DNA from: Suipraeoptans intestinalis
GTDB lineage: Bacteria > Bacillota > Clostridia > Lachnospirales > Lachnospiraceae
DNA length: 64,000 nucleotides
Assembly (NCBI RefSeq): GCF_009696485.1
Contig: NZ_VULY01000018.1
Location: 569,001-633,000, forward strand
Direction: 5' to 3'
Shown here in pieces: positions 1 through 8,972 of this stretch. The notes beneath the pieces were generated by a model. The model made no database searches. It was not told where the DNA came from and saw only the letters and a list, made by a program, of their open reading frames with translations. Every line of letters begins with the position of its first letter. Position 1 is the first letter of the stretch. A program made the translations under genes and the position numbers.

Positions 1-256
1 GCTCCACAAAGGGATCCTTTACCGGAAAATTCCGGGATCCGCACAGCACAGAATGTTCCATGATGTGGGGGACGCCCGTGCTGTCTTTTACCGGCGTCCG
101 AAATCCGATCTGAAACACCTTGTTTTTGTCTTCATTCTCCATCAGAACCACCCTGGCTCCCGTCTTTTTATGCTCCAAAAGGGTAGCCTTGGCAGAAAGC
201 CCCTCCAGCCTCCTCTCTTCTTTGACTCTGTATGCCTCCACTCTTTCTATACTCAT
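1..256 (-). CDS. M16 family (insulinase-like) metallopeptidase, N-terminal part
   Basis: Only the first 85 codons lie in the window; the gene runs off its left edge. It starts with ATG at 254-256, preceded on the minus strand by an AGAGGAG ribosome site. The translation begins MSIERVEAYRV and holds the inverted zinc motif HIMEH (HxxEH) near residue 68, followed by SVLCGS and FPVKDPF, which are hallmarks of the presequence-protease/Cym1 branch of M16 peptidases. These are zinc peptidases of about 970 residues that cut oligopeptides in a closed chamber. Family assignment is firm from the motif and its context; the substrate is unknown. Confidence 0.85.
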   Translation of the reverse strand, partial: MSIERVEAYRVKEERRLEGLSAKATLLEHKKTGARVVLMENEDKNKVFQIGFRTPVKDSTGVPHIMEHSVLCGSRNFPVKDPFVE

Positions 257-355
257 GAACAGATAAATCTCCTCTCTTTTTTCTGTAAAATATCTTCTTA
301 AGTATAGCATTCCCCCCTCAAAGGTGCAATAACGGAGCATTCCCTTTTTCCCGCT

Positions 356-390
356 AAAAAGCGGCAGTTCCGAAGATCTGCCGCTTTTTT
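356..390 (-). terminator. Rho-independent terminator after the NhaC-type carrier
   Basis: Stem GCGGCAG (361-367) pairs with CTGCCGC (378-384) around a 10-nt loop, with A-run on the left and T-run on the right. It can therefore stop transcription in both directions. It sits 22 bases past the stop codon of the minus-strand carrier gene. Confidence 0.85.
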
Positions 391-411
391 GACTGCTGTC
401 TGTTTTATTTT

Positions 412-2025
412 CTAAGCCTCTTTTTCCTTTGAAAATCTCCGGATCACCATCAGGGTGCCCAGCATCAAAAGGATCCCTACAGGAAGCCCGATATAAGGAT
501 TCTGAACGAAGCCCACGATCACATAATTGACAAAGGACACTCCCGCCACCGTCAGCGCATACGGCAACTGCGTGGTTACATGGTTGACATGGTTGCACTG
601 TGCTCCTGCCGACGCCATGATGGTCGTATCGGAAATGGGGGAACAGTGATCCCCACATACAGCTCCTGCCATACATGCTGAAATGGAGATGATCATCATA
701 GTCTCATTGGTTCCTGAGAATACTGCCACTACAATAGGGATCAGGATTCCAAAGGTTCCCCAGGAGGTTCCTGTCGCAAAGGCCAGGAAGCATCCTACCA
801 GGAAGATGATGGCCGGAAGCAGATTGATCAGGCCGCCTGCCGCTGAATCCATGACACCTGCCACATATTCTGCCGCGCCCAGGCTGTCTGTCATAGCTTT
901 CAGGGTCCAGGCAAAGGTCAGGATCAGGATGGCCGGTACCATCGCCTTAAATCCTTCCGGAACACACTCCATGGATTCTTTAAATTTTAAAACTTTACGG
1001 ACCGCATAGAACACAATGGTGATCACCAGTGCAAAAAAGCTTCCCAATACCAGCCCTACAGATGCGTCACTGCCGGAAAAGGCTTCTACAAAACTTGCGC
1101 CGGAGAAAAATCCACCGGTGTAGATCATACCGATCACACAGCACACGATCAGCATCAGGATAGGCAGGATCAGGTCGATCACGCCGCCCTTGCTTTCATC
1201 CACTTCCACCTCTGCATTGGCATAAGGTCTGTCCGGTGTCGTGTAGATATCCCCGTTGATGGCGTTCTTTTCGTGTACCCGCATCGTGCCGTAATCCATC
1301 TTGAGATAAACGATGGCCAGCATCATCACAATGGTAAGAATAGCGTAATAGTTATAGGGGATGGCACGGATAAAGATGGAAAATCCATCCTCTCCCTTTA
1401 CAAACCCCGTAACGGCCGCCGCCCAGGAGGAGATAGGTGCGATAATGCAGACCGGAGCCGCCGTAGCGTCGATCAGATAGGACAGCTTCGCTCTGGAAAC
1501 GTTGTGTTTGTCCGTGACCGGACGCATAACACTTCCCACCGTCAGACAGTTAAAATAATCGTCTATAAAGATCAGCACACCCAAAATGATGGTTGCCAGC
1601 TGTGCTCCTGTTCTGGTCTTGATCCGTTTTCCGGCCCAGCGTCCAAAGGCTGCAGAGCCGCCCGCCCGGTTCATCATGGATACCATGATCCCCAGGATTA
1701 CCAGAAATGTTACGATCCCTACGTTGTAGCTATCGGACAGTACGCCTATGATCCCGTCCTGGAATACATGGGTAACTGTTTTTTCAAAGGTAAATCCCGA
1801 GTAAAACAAACCTCCCATTAAAATTCCCACAAAGAGGGAGCTATAAACCTCCTTTGTGATCAGCGCCAGCGCGATCGCCACCACCGGCGGGATCAACGAC
1901 CAAAAGCTTGCATACATTTTAGGGACGTACTCCGCCTTTTCTGCTGCAAACGTTGTCATACAACTACATACCAGAAGCATTGTCAGCGCAAATGCTCCCC
2001 CTAACCATCTTCTCTTGTTCCTCAT
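412..2025 (-). CDS. NhaC-family carrier, predicted lysine transporter
   Basis: This 537-residue integral membrane protein has an N-terminal signal-like segment (MRNKRRWLGGAFAL...) and about 11-12 hydrophobic segments. Family marks include FIDDYFNCLTVGSVMRP near residue 155, PISSWAAAV, the ATGTSWGTFGI block near 420, and GDHCSPISDTT near 460. The NhaC family is named for Na+/H+ antiporters, but members lying behind lysine riboswitches have been proposed as lysine carriers (LysW/YvsH type). Here a lysine riboswitch lies directly upstream (2148-2307), so lysine uptake or exchange is the better reading (inference). The gene is monocistronic, with its own terminator. Confidence 0.9.
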   Translation of the reverse strand: MRNKRRWLGGAFALTMLLVCSCMTTFAAEKAEYVPKMYASFWSLIPPVVAIALALITKEVYSSLFVGILMGGLFYSGFTFEKTVTHVFQDGIIGVLSDSYNVGIVTFLVILGIMVSMMNRAGGSAAFGRWAGKRIKTRTGAQLATIILGVLIFIDDYFNCLTVGSVMRPVTDKHNVSRAKLSYLIDATAAPVCIIAPISSWAAAVTGFVKGEDGFSIFIRAIPYNYYAILTIVMMLAIVYLKMDYGTMRVHEKNAINGDIYTTPDRPYANAEVEVDESKGGVIDLILPILMLIVCCVIGMIYTGGFFSGASFVEAFSGSDASVGLVLGSFFALVITIVFYAVRKVLKFKESMECVPEGFKAMVPAILILTFAWTLKAMTDSLGAAEYVAGVMDSAAGGLINLLPAIIFLVGCFLAFATGTSWGTFGILIPIVVAVFSGTNETMMIISISACMAGAVCGDHCSPISDTTIMASAGAQCNHVNHVTTQLPYALTVAGVSFVNYVIVGFVQNPYIGLPVGILLMLGTLMVIRRFSKEKEA

Positions 2026-2083
2026 CGTAAAAACTTCCTTTCTGTATCATGATAATTCCGGGAATTTTCCACGAATCGTAAAA

Positions 2084-2117
2084 TGCCATGAACGCACGCG
2101 CAGGCACACTCATGGCA
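2084..2117 (-). promoter_or_regulatory. Hairpin in the lysine riboswitch expression platform
   Basis: TGCCATGA (minus strand) and TCATGGCA form an 8-bp perfect stem at 2084-2091 and 2110-2117, between the aptamer and the carrier start codon, followed by TTTTACG. It may act as a weak terminator or as a structure that controls access to the downstream ribosome site. The short U-run makes the terminator reading uncertain. Confidence 0.5.
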
Positions 2118-2147
2118 TAAACTTCTCTTACTTGAAATCTTATACTC

Positions 2148-2307
2148 TGATAGCGCTCCACGATTAGTGACAGTCCACGATATCTTCTACCGTAAACCAG
2201 AGAAAGGATGCGGGTCATCCCACCTCTTCGGCGATCTCCCCTTTCTCCAAAAAGCAGCTTCCCACGCTGTAGCTTTCCGGTTACTGATGAATCTCGCGCC
2301 TCTACCA
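2148..2307 (-). ncRNA. Lysine riboswitch (L box) aptamer
   Basis: Read on the minus strand, the leader of the NhaC-type gene shows the L-box signature blocks in order. These are TAGAGGCGCGA, then CAGTAA, then AAGGGGAGATCGCCGAAGAG, then CTGG, then ACTGTCAC, then GTGGAGCGCTATC. The closing P1 helix is TGGTAG (2302-2307) with CTATCA (2148-2153). Lysine riboswitches are known to repress lysine synthesis and transport genes when lysine is bound. The match to the conserved core is strong; a covariance-model search would settle it. Confidence 0.92.
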
Positions 2308-2321
2308 AATTCCCTTTTAAT

Positions 2322-2376
2322 ACTTATAGCACAAAGAGGCCATAAAGTCACGCTTTATTTTTCTTTGGCTATAAGT
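2322..2376. terminator. Long dyad between nifJ and the lysine riboswitch
   Basis: ACTTATAGC (2322-2330) pairs with GCTATAAGT (2368-2376), with further paired blocks (AAAGA/TCTTT, TAAAG/CTTTA) inside, giving an interrupted stem of about 25 bp. A T-rich tract follows on the plus side. It lies 43 bases past the nifJ stop codon and just before the lysine aptamer of the next gene, so it probably separates the two transcription units, although the best U-run faces plus. Confidence 0.5.
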
Positions 2377-2418
2377 TTTTTACTTTTTTTACTTTTGTCT
2401 TGGTTCCGTCTTTTTTGC

Positions 2419-5400
2419 TTACTCTGCATCCGGCTTGTAAAGCTCCACCAGTTTCTTCAGATGTGTGTACTGGCTCTTAGCTTCTGCCTCGTTCTTTGCA
2501 AAGAGTCTTGCAGCCTTTTCCGGATTTGCTCTCTTCAGTGCATTGTAACGAACTTCTCCGTCCAGGAATGCCTGATAGTCACCCTTAGGCTCCTTGCTGT
2601 CCAGAGAGAACTTGCCGCCTTCTGCCGCCGGGTTGAACCGGAAGTTGTACCAGTATCCGCACTCTACCGCCAGCTGCTCTTCTGTCTGCGCCTTGCCCAT
2701 ACCGGCCTTGATTCCATGGTTGATACAAGGAGCGTATGCAATGATGATAGATGGTCCCGGATAGGCTTCTGCCTCGGCGATCGCTTTCACCGTCTGGTTA
2801 AAGTCTGCTCCCATCGCGATCTGTGCCACGTATACATAGCCGTAGCTCATTGCGATAGCTGCCAGATCTTTCTTCTTCGTCTCTTTTCCGCCTGCTGCAA
2901 ACTGAGCGGTAGCACCTGTCTTGGTTGCCTTGGAGGACTGTCCTCCGGTATTGGAATACACTTCCGTATCAAATACCATGATATTGATATCTTCTCCGCT
3001 GGCGATCACATGATCCAGACCACCGAATCCGATGTCGTAAGCCCATCCGTCTCCACCGAAGATCCACTGGGATTTCTTTGCCAGGAAGTCTTTGTTCTTT
3101 ACCACTTCCTTGCATACGTCACAGTCAATGCCTTCCAGTGCCGCTACCAGTTTATCTGCTGCATCGCCGTTGGTCACACCACTGGCGAAGGTATCCAGAT
3201 ATTCCTGACAAGCTGCCTTTACTGCTTCCGATGCCTGATCGGATGCCAGGATGGTCTCCACGTTTTCTTTCAGTCTCTTACGGATGGCTTTCTGTGCCAG
3301 CAGCATACCGTAACCGAACTCTGCATTGTCCTCAAACAGAGAGTTGGACCATGCCGGGCCCTTTCCTTCCGGAGTCACTGTGTAAGGAGTGGACGGTGAG
3401 GAATTTCCCCAGATAGAGGAGCATCCGGTTGCGTTTGCAATGTACATCCTGTCTCCAAACAGCTGGGTGATCAGTTTGGCATACGGTGTCTCTCCGCAGC
3501 CTGCACAAGCGCCTGAGAACTCAAGCAGCGGCTGTTTGAACTGGCTTCCCTTTACTGTTTCCGGTTTGAATTTGGCAACGATCTCCGGCTTTACAGAAAT
3601 TTCTCTTCCGAAATCAAAGATCTTCTGTGCCTCGTCTGCATTTGCTTCCATATTTTCAAGCACCAGTGCCTTTTCGCCCTTCTTTCCGGGACAAACGTTT
3701 GCACAGGAGCCACATCCGGTACAGTCATATCCGGAAACGCTGATCACAAACTTCATTCCCGGCATCCCGATCATATCAATAGCCTTTGTGCCTTCCGGCG
3801 CATTTGCAAACTCTTCTTCTGTCAGAGCCACCGGGCGGATTACCGCATGCGGACATACATAAGCGCAGCGGTTACACTGGATACAGTTTTCTTCTTTCCA
3901 GCATGGGATATCTACAGCGATTCCACGTTTCTCATAAGCGGCTGTTCCGGACGGCGTAGATCCGTCTGCGTATTCGGTAAAGGCAGATACCGGAAGATTG
4001 TTTCCTTCCTGTGCATTTACCTTTGCCTGCACATTCTTTACGAAGTTCACAACATCATCTGCCCCGCCCTTGATGCTGGGAGAGTGAAGGCCTTCGTCTT
4101 CACAGTTTTTCCAGGAATCCGGAACGGTGATCTCCACTACCTGCTTTGCTCCCGCATCGATAGCGTCGTAGTTCATCTGAACGATCTTGTCGCCCTTTCT
4201 TCCGTAGGTTGCTTTTGCAGCCTTTTTCATCAGGTCAATGGCTTCTTCTTCCGGAATGATGGACGCCAGCTTGAAGAAGGCAGACTGCAGCACGGTATTG
4301 ATACGTCCTCCCAGTCCGATCTCTTTTCCGATCTTGATTCCGTCGATGGTGTACAGCTTGATGCCGTGGTTGGCGATAAATGCCTTCACCTGTCCCGGAA
4401 GATGCTTCTCCAGTCCTTCCATATCCCATGGACAGTTCAAAAGGAAGGTACCTCCGTCTACCAGCTCCTGTACCATGTTGTATTTGTCTACATAGGACGG
4501 GTTGTGGCAGGCCACAAAGTTTGCCTTGCGGATCAGGTAGGTGGACTTGATGGGCTCTTTTCCAAAACGCAGGTGAGACATGGTCACACCGCCGGATTTT
4601 TTGGAATCGTAGTCAAAGTATGCCTGTGCATACATATCTGTGTTGTCACCAATGATCTTGATGGAGTTTTTATTTGCTCCTACCGTACCGTCGGCACCCA
4701 GTCCCCAGAACTTGCAGTTGATGGTTCCCTTCGGTGTGGTAACCAGATGTCCTGCCGTTTCCAGAGACAGGTTGGTTACGTCATCCACGATACCGATAGT
4801 AAATCTTTCTTTTGCTTCGTTGTTAAATACAGCCACGATCTGAGCCGGAGTCGTATCCTTGGATCCCAGACCATAACGTCCGCAGTTGATCTTTACCTGG
4901 TCAAATTTAGTTCCCTTCAGTGCAGAAACCACATCCAGGTACAGAGGCTCTCCCTGTGCTCCCGGCTCTTTGGTCCTGTCCAGAACGTTGATCACTTTAA
5001 CGGTCTCCGGAATCACATCCAGCAGTGCCGGCGTGTAGAACGGTCTGTACAGACGTACTTTTACAACACCTACTTTTTCTCCTGCTTCCATCAGGTAATC
5101 AATCGTTTCTTCTATCGTATCACAGACAGATCCCATGGCGATGATCACCTTTTCTGCATCCGGCGCTCCGTAGTAGTTAAAGAGCTTGTAGTCTGTTCCG
5201 ATCTTGGCATTTACCTTGTCCATATACTCTGTTACGATCGCCGGCATAGCGTCGTAGTAGGAGTTGCTTGCTTCTCTTGCCTGGAAGAAAATGTCAGGAT
5301 TCTGAGCAGATCCTCTGTGGCACGGATGATTCGGATTCAATGCATGATTTCTGAAGGCATCGATGGCATCCAGATCTACCAGATCCTTCAGATCCTCATA

Positions 5401-5961
5401 ATCCCATGTTTCGATCTTCTGGATCTCGTGAGAAGTACGGAATCCGTCAAAGAAGTTGATAAAAGGAAGCTTTCCCTTCAGAGCTGCACAGTGTGCTACC
5501 GGAGTCAGGTCCATTACTTCCTGTACGCTGGATGCGCAAAGCATGGCAGCACCTGTCTGACGACAAGCGTATACGTCGGAATGGTCCCCAAAAATAGACA
5601 GTGCATGGCTTGCAATCGCTCTTGCAGATACGTTGAACACTCCCGGAAGCTGTTCTCCTGCCACTTTGTAAATGTTAGGAATCATAAGCAGCAGCCCCTG
5701 TGACGCTGTAAAGGTAGTGGTCAAAGCTCCCGCTGCCAGTGAGCCGTGTACCGCTCCTGCCGCGCCTGCCTCTGACTGCATCTCTGTTACCTGGACTGTC
5801 TGTCCGAAAATGTTCTGTCTCCCTTCCGTTGCCCACTCATCGATGTGCTCAGGCATAACTGAGGATGGAGTGATCGGATAGATCGCCGCAACTTCGGTAT
5901 ACGCATAGGATACGTGAGCCGCAGCCTGATTACCGTCCATCGTCTTCATTTTTCTTGCCAT
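2419..5961 (-). CDS. nifJ: Pyruvate:ferredoxin (flavodoxin) oxidoreductase
   Basis: This enzyme oxidises pyruvate with CoA to acetyl-CoA and CO2 and passes electrons to ferredoxin. It is central to clostridial fermentation. The 1180-residue chain is the full fused form. The N-terminal pyruvate domain has YPITPSSVMPE near residue 30. Two [4Fe-4S] ferredoxin motifs follow near 690-760 (CIQCNRCAYVCP and CTGCGSCANVCP). GACAGCGETPYAK supplies the proximal cluster cysteines, and the thiamine diphosphate motif GDGWAYDIGFGGLDH lies near 970, with NTGGQSSKAT following. AGGAGG lies 10 bases before the ATG. A good promoter is seen at 6020-6048, and no partner gene is co-transcribed. Confidence 0.97.
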   Translation of the reverse strand: MARKMKTMDGNQAAAHVSYAYTEVAAIYPITPSSVMPEHIDEWATEGRQNIFGQTVQVTEMQSEAGAAGAVHGSLAAGALTTTFTASQGLLLMIPNIYKVAGEQLPGVFNVSARAIASHALSIFGDHSDVYACRQTGAAMLCASSVQEVMDLTPVAHCAALKGKLPFINFFDGFRTSHEIQKIETWDYEDLKDLVDLDAIDAFRNHALNPNHPCHRGSAQNPDIFFQAREASNSYYDAMPAIVTEYMDKVNAKIGTDYKLFNYYGAPDAEKVIIAMGSVCDTIEETIDYLMEAGEKVGVVKVRLYRPFYTPALLDVIPETVKVINVLDRTKEPGAQGEPLYLDVVSALKGTKFDQVKINCGRYGLGSKDTTPAQIVAVFNNEAKERFTIGIVDDVTNLSLETAGHLVTTPKGTINCKFWGLGADGTVGANKNSIKIIGDNTDMYAQAYFDYDSKKSGGVTMSHLRFGKEPIKSTYLIRKANFVACHNPSYVDKYNMVQELVDGGTFLLNCPWDMEGLEKHLPGQVKAFIANHGIKLYTIDGIKIGKEIGLGGRINTVLQSAFFKLASIIPEEEAIDLMKKAAKATYGRKGDKIVQMNYDAIDAGAKQVVEITVPDSWKNCEDEGLHSPSIKGGADDVVNFVKNVQAKVNAQEGNNLPVSAFTEYADGSTPSGTAAYEKRGIAVDIPCWKEENCIQCNRCAYVCPHAVIRPVALTEEEFANAPEGTKAIDMIGMPGMKFVISVSGYDCTGCGSCANVCPGKKGEKALVLENMEANADEAQKIFDFGREISVKPEIVAKFKPETVKGSQFKQPLLEFSGACAGCGETPYAKLITQLFGDRMYIANATGCSSIWGNSSPSTPYTVTPEGKGPAWSNSLFEDNAEFGYGMLLAQKAIRKRLKENVETILASDQASEAVKAACQEYLDTFASGVTNGDAADKLVAALEGIDCDVCKEVVKNKDFLAKKSQWIFGGDGWAYDIGFGGLDHVIASGEDINIMVFDTEVYSNTGGQSSKATKTGATAQFAAGGKETKKKDLAAIAMSYGYVYVAQIAMGADFNQTVKAIAEAEAYPGPSIIIAYAPCINHGIKAGMGKAQTEEQLAVECGYWYNFRFNPAAEGGKFSLDSKEPKGDYQAFLDGEVRYNALKRANPEKAARLFAKNEAEAKSQYTHLKKLVELYKPDAE

Positions 5962-6019
5962 TTCTATTGTTCCTCCTTATAAAATATGATACTTATAGTA
6001 CAACATACCGTATGGATTC

Positions 6020-6048
6020 ATTATATCCTTAAGATTGACAAAAGTCTA
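6020..6048 (-). promoter_or_regulatory. Promoter of nifJ
   Basis: On the minus strand TAGACT (-35) and a perfect TATAAT (-10) are separated by 17 bases, about 60 bases upstream of the nifJ start codon. Confidence 0.7.
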
Positions 6049-6160
6049 GCTATTATTCCGATTCCTTTTGTTCATTTTCCCATACAAAAAGGTTTCTTTC
6101 CACCTTTTTAACGCCTCTTCCCTGCACCTTCTTCGTCGCCCGCTCTGCCAAGAGTCAGGA

Positions 6161-6321
6161 CCACCGGCTAAGCCGGTGGCCTGCTCAGTCCCTATAAGGG
6201 ACTATTACCTGCTTGCGCCCGGAAGGCGCACTGAAAGGCCTGCCAGCTGCACCACATTTGCAGCTGCCCCTGAAGGGGCTGGTTCTGTGCTTCCTTACTC
6301 CGGCGCAGCCCCAAAGGGGGC
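6161..6321 (-). repeat. Array of six small hairpins between tnpA and the IS right end
   Basis: Six successive stem-loops fill this 160-base stretch: 6161-6179 (the right-end hairpin), 6187-6203 (AGTCCC/GGGACT), 6215-6229 (GCGCC/GGCGC), 6244-6266 (CAGCTGC/GCAGCTG), 6266-6279 (GCCCC/GGGGC) and 6308-6321 (GCCCC/GGGGC). Stems are 5-8 bp with mostly 3-5 nt loops. No open frame fits the stretch. Confidence 0.7.
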
Positions 6322-6362
6322 TTGCTGGTTTGCTTTGATTTCCTACTTCCACTCCAAGTGGT

Positions 6363-6839
6363 CTATTTCTTGTTTTTCTTTACCGGCTTACCCGTAAACG
6401 GGTCGATATATTCTCCTAACGACATTTGATCGTATTCTAAATCCTCTTTTAACTGACCTTGAATATACTTCTTTATCGCTGCAGTATTCTTGCCGACTGT
6501 ATCTACGCAATATCCCCTGCACCAGAAATGCCTATTCCCATATTTATATTTGAGATTCGCATGCTTTTCGAAAATCATCAGGGAGCTTTTTCCTTTTAAA
6601 TATCCCATGATCTCTGATACGGAATATTTCGGTGGTGTCCTTATAAGCATATGGATGTGATCCGGACATGCTTCTGCTTCTATTATTTCGATACCTTTTC
6701 TCCTGCAGAGTGTTCCTAATGTCTGACCTACGTCCGCCCTGATATCCTTATAGATTACCTGCCTTCTATACTTTGGTGCAAAAACTACATGATACTTGCA
6801 TTCCCACTTTGTATGGGCTAAACTATTTTCTGTGCTCAT
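6363..6839 (-). CDS. tnpA: IS200/IS605-family transposase TnpA (Y1 HUH)
   Basis: This 158-residue transposase catalyses single-strand excision and insertion. The metal-binding HUH motif is seen in DHIHML near residue 60, and the catalytic tyrosine is expected in the YCVDTVGKNTAAI helix near 120. The start chosen is the ATG at 6837-6839 (MSTENSLAHTKW) because GGGAGG lies 8 bases before it. The upstream GTG overlaps that ribosome site. No tnpB/iscB accessory gene is present. The gene appears intact, so the element may be active. Confidence 0.93.
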   Translation of the reverse strand: MSTENSLAHTKWECKYHVVFAPKYRRQVIYKDIRADVGQTLGTLCRRKGIEIIEAEACPDHIHMLIRTPPKYSVSEIMGYLKGKSSLMIFEKHANLKYKYGNRHFWCRGYCVDTVGKNTAAIKKYIQGQLKEDLEYDQMSLGEYIDPFTGKPVKKNKK

Positions 6840-6965
6840 ATGGCACACCTCCCGTGTTTTTATCTGTGGTTTGCAGACCTACATTTATTATACACGGGAG
6901 GTTTCTTTTATCTAAAGAGACTCCCTCCACCTGCATAGCAGGTGGTTTATTTTTGTCTGTGACAC

Positions 6966-7003
6966 AATAAAATCAGCAGCCAAGAAAATCTCCCGACTGC
7001 TGA
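6966..7003 (-). terminator. Terminator after the Cna_B surface-protein remnant
   Basis: On the minus strand TCAGCAG (6997-7003) pairs with CTGCTGA (6973-6979), followed by TTTTATTG. It lies 13 bases past the stop codon of the LPXTG-type reading frame. Confidence 0.65.
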
Positions 7004-7015
7004 CACTCCTATAAT

Positions 7016-8515
7016 CTATCTCTGTTTTTTTCTTCTACCGAACAAGAATAACACTGCTCCCAGAGAAACCACGGCTATGCTTCCGTAAAGCAGGAAATTA
7101 CTGCTATCTCCTGTTTTTGGTGTATGTGTTGACTTGTTTGGCTTTTTCGGTACATCTTTGGTATTCGTGATCACAAAACCACTCTTGGCGTCCCCCGCCA
7201 TCGTCATCGTGTATCCGGAGATTCTTTCTTCCTCCACCGTATAGATGATTTCTTTGCCGTCTTTATGCTGATCAAGATTCGTGAATGTTCCTGTCCAATT
7301 ATTCGCTTTAGTCAAAATTAAGGTTTTATCTGTTTCTTTATCATCCGCAAACAGCTTAATCTTTACACTTTCAAGTCGCTTGCCATTCTGATTGTTTGCA
7401 TCTTTCCAAGCCTTTGTTACCTGCACACTTGTCTTTCCTGGCGTGTATGAATTTGTAATATCATACCCATTAATTTCAGTTGAATATCCCTCAACCGCTT
7501 CTTCTGAAAGCGTATATGTTATTTCCTATCCATTTTCGTACTTGTCAAGACCTTCAAACTTCCATTTCCAACCGTCTGACTTCTTAACTACTTTTGAATC
7601 TATCTTTGTCCCGTTCTTTAAAAGATTAATGGTGATTTCTTCCGGCCTCTTTCCGTCCTGATTGTCGGTATCATTCCACGTTTTTTCTCCGGAGATTTTA
7701 ATAACCTCAGGCGTGTGACTGTTGGTGATATTGTATCCACTAATCTGTGAGGTGTATTCCGCAACTGCATTCTCCGTTATGGTATACTTGATTTCCTGTC
7801 CATTCTCATACTTACGAAGATCATTGAAACTGTACTTCCATTCACCTGCTGCACCTAGGGTAATCTCTACAGATTTAACAGAATTTCCGTTTTTAAGAAG
7901 ATTTACTGTAATCTTTCCAGGGCGCTTTCCGTCCTGATTATTCGCATCATCCCATATCTTTGTTCCCGCTATGTTGATCTTTATGGGGTTGTTGCTTATT
8001 GTCTTCAATGCTCCGCCTAGAGGGCTTACTTCCAATATATACTCCTCGCTATTTGGTTCATAACCGATCGGCGGAATCTTTTCTTTCACTTTGTATGTCC
8101 CCTGCACCAAAAATCCAGAAGTAACCGTTCCATCTGTCCCCGTTGTCAGTTCAAATACACTCCCATCCGGTCTGGTTACTTCAAACACAGCACCGGCAAG
8201 CACTATAGAGTAGTCTTCCGCATCTACTTTAAGCAATTTAATCTTATTTGCAAGATCTCCTTGCCCTTGTCCCCCTGAATTTGCAAAAACAGCACTGGAA
8301 GATGAGGTCCAGATTTCTTGTTTATTCGGAAGTGTAACCTTGTTGCATAACTCTACATTGGGTTTATAAGTTGTATCATAACTGAGAAAATATTGCTTGC
8401 CGGAAATATTCCCCAGTCTATAACTAAACTTCGTGTCATTGTCAAAAAATACTATCTGGTCGCTAATATCAATGACGGAGCCATGTGAAATTGTGTTGCC
8501 AAATTCATCTACCTA
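7016..8515 (-). pseudogene. Decayed Cna_B-repeat cell-wall-anchored surface protein
   Basis: One reading frame runs from 8515 to 7016 but is broken by in-frame TAG codons at 7526-7528 and 8513-8515. Its 5' part, including any signal peptide, is missing. The order is a short N-terminal remnant, a SpaA/prealbumin-like domain (LAGAVFEVTRPDG, GYEPNSEEY), then three Cna_B repeats each with W-(D/N)-NQ(D/N)GKR and a KYENG-type end. The C-terminus is TPKTGD (a sortase motif close to LPXTG), a hydrophobic span and RRKKQR. At the repeat position KYENGQEI of one copy, the next copy has KYENG-TAG-EI, so a CAG to TAG change caused the break. Pieces 8236-7526 (TTG start) and 7426-7016 remain open but are unlikely to make an anchored protein. 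Confidence 0.85.
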
Positions 8516-8542
8516 AAATTCCAGTCTTTTTTCATGCACAGA

Positions 8543-8611
8543 AAACTTGGCATTTGATATTGACAAGCAAACTTGGCAGTGATATTATAATGACACCAAG
8601 TAAACTTGGCA
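8543..8611 (+). promoter_or_regulatory. Promoter with three AAACTTGGCA boxes
   Basis: TTGACA (8560-8565) and TATTAT (8583-8588) are 17 bases apart. The 10-base word AAACTTGGCA occurs three times: 8543-8552 (before -35), 8569-8578 (in the spacer) and 8602-8611 (near the start site). The third is half of a near-perfect palindrome CCAAGT-AA-ACTTGG (8596-8609). The layout suggests repression by the small HTH protein encoded at 8973-9179 (inference). Confidence 0.65.
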
Positions 8612-8633
8612 AAGAAAAATGGAGGTGTTTACC

Positions 8634-8957
8634 ATGAAGAAAGAAGAAATTTTGGAAAAGAGCCGTCGGGAAAATGATATTTCTGACGAACGAACAAAGT
8701 ACATTGGATTAAAAGGAGCCAATTTTTCCATTGGTGTTCTGGTGTTTTTGTGGATCGCGCTTTCAAAGCTTGTCGAACTGGATGATTCCACCCGGTATAT
8801 TATGGGATTGTTGGTTCATACTACCTGTTTCTCCAACTTTGCATATCAGCTTACCCAAAACAGAACGAAGACAACCATTTTCTTTACGGTCATGTTTTGT
8901 GCTACTATGCTTTTCTATCTGGTGCTGTTTTTAAGATTTTATTTCAAAATTTTTTAA
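8634..8957 (+). CDS. Small membrane protein, DUF6442-like
   Basis: This 107-residue protein begins MKKEEILEKSRREN, has a charged N-terminus of about 35 residues and three hydrophobic segments (about 38-52, 60-75 and 83-105). The start is set by GGAGG eight bases upstream; an in-frame ATG five codons earlier lacks a site. It resembles the DUF6442 family of small membrane proteins, which usually precede a short Cro/CI-type regulator, as here (15 bases apart). Function is unknown. Such pairs are plausible small signalling or toxin-immunity-like modules, but nothing here proves it. Confidence 0.75.
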   Translation: MKKEEILEKSRRENDISDERTKYIGLKGANFSIGVLVFLWIALSKLVELDDSTRYIMGLLVHTTCFSNFAYQLTQNRTKTTIFFTVMFCATMLFYLVLFLRFYFKIF

Positions 8958-8972
8958 AGGTATGAAAAGATT

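Larger units (their letters stand above)
6140..6955 (-). mobile_element. IS200/IS605-family insertion sequence
   Basis: The element consists of a Y1 transposase gene (6363-6839) with matching end hairpins. The left-end hairpin CCACCTGC-ATA-GCAGGTGG is at 6927-6945 and the right-end hairpin CCACCGGC-TAA-GCCGGTGG (sharing the CCACC/GGTGG base) at 6161-6179. Such subterminal hairpins are the recognition sites of single-strand Y1 transposases, which leave no inverted terminal repeats or target duplication. Exact cleavage points were not resolved, so the ends are approximate. Confidence 0.8.

Noticed and set aside
7526-7528. Amber codon recoding (pyrrolysine or read-through) in the surface protein
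   Set aside because: The paralogous repeat has Gln at this site, a second TAG and the loss of the 5' end point to decay, and no other gene in the window uses in-frame TAG.
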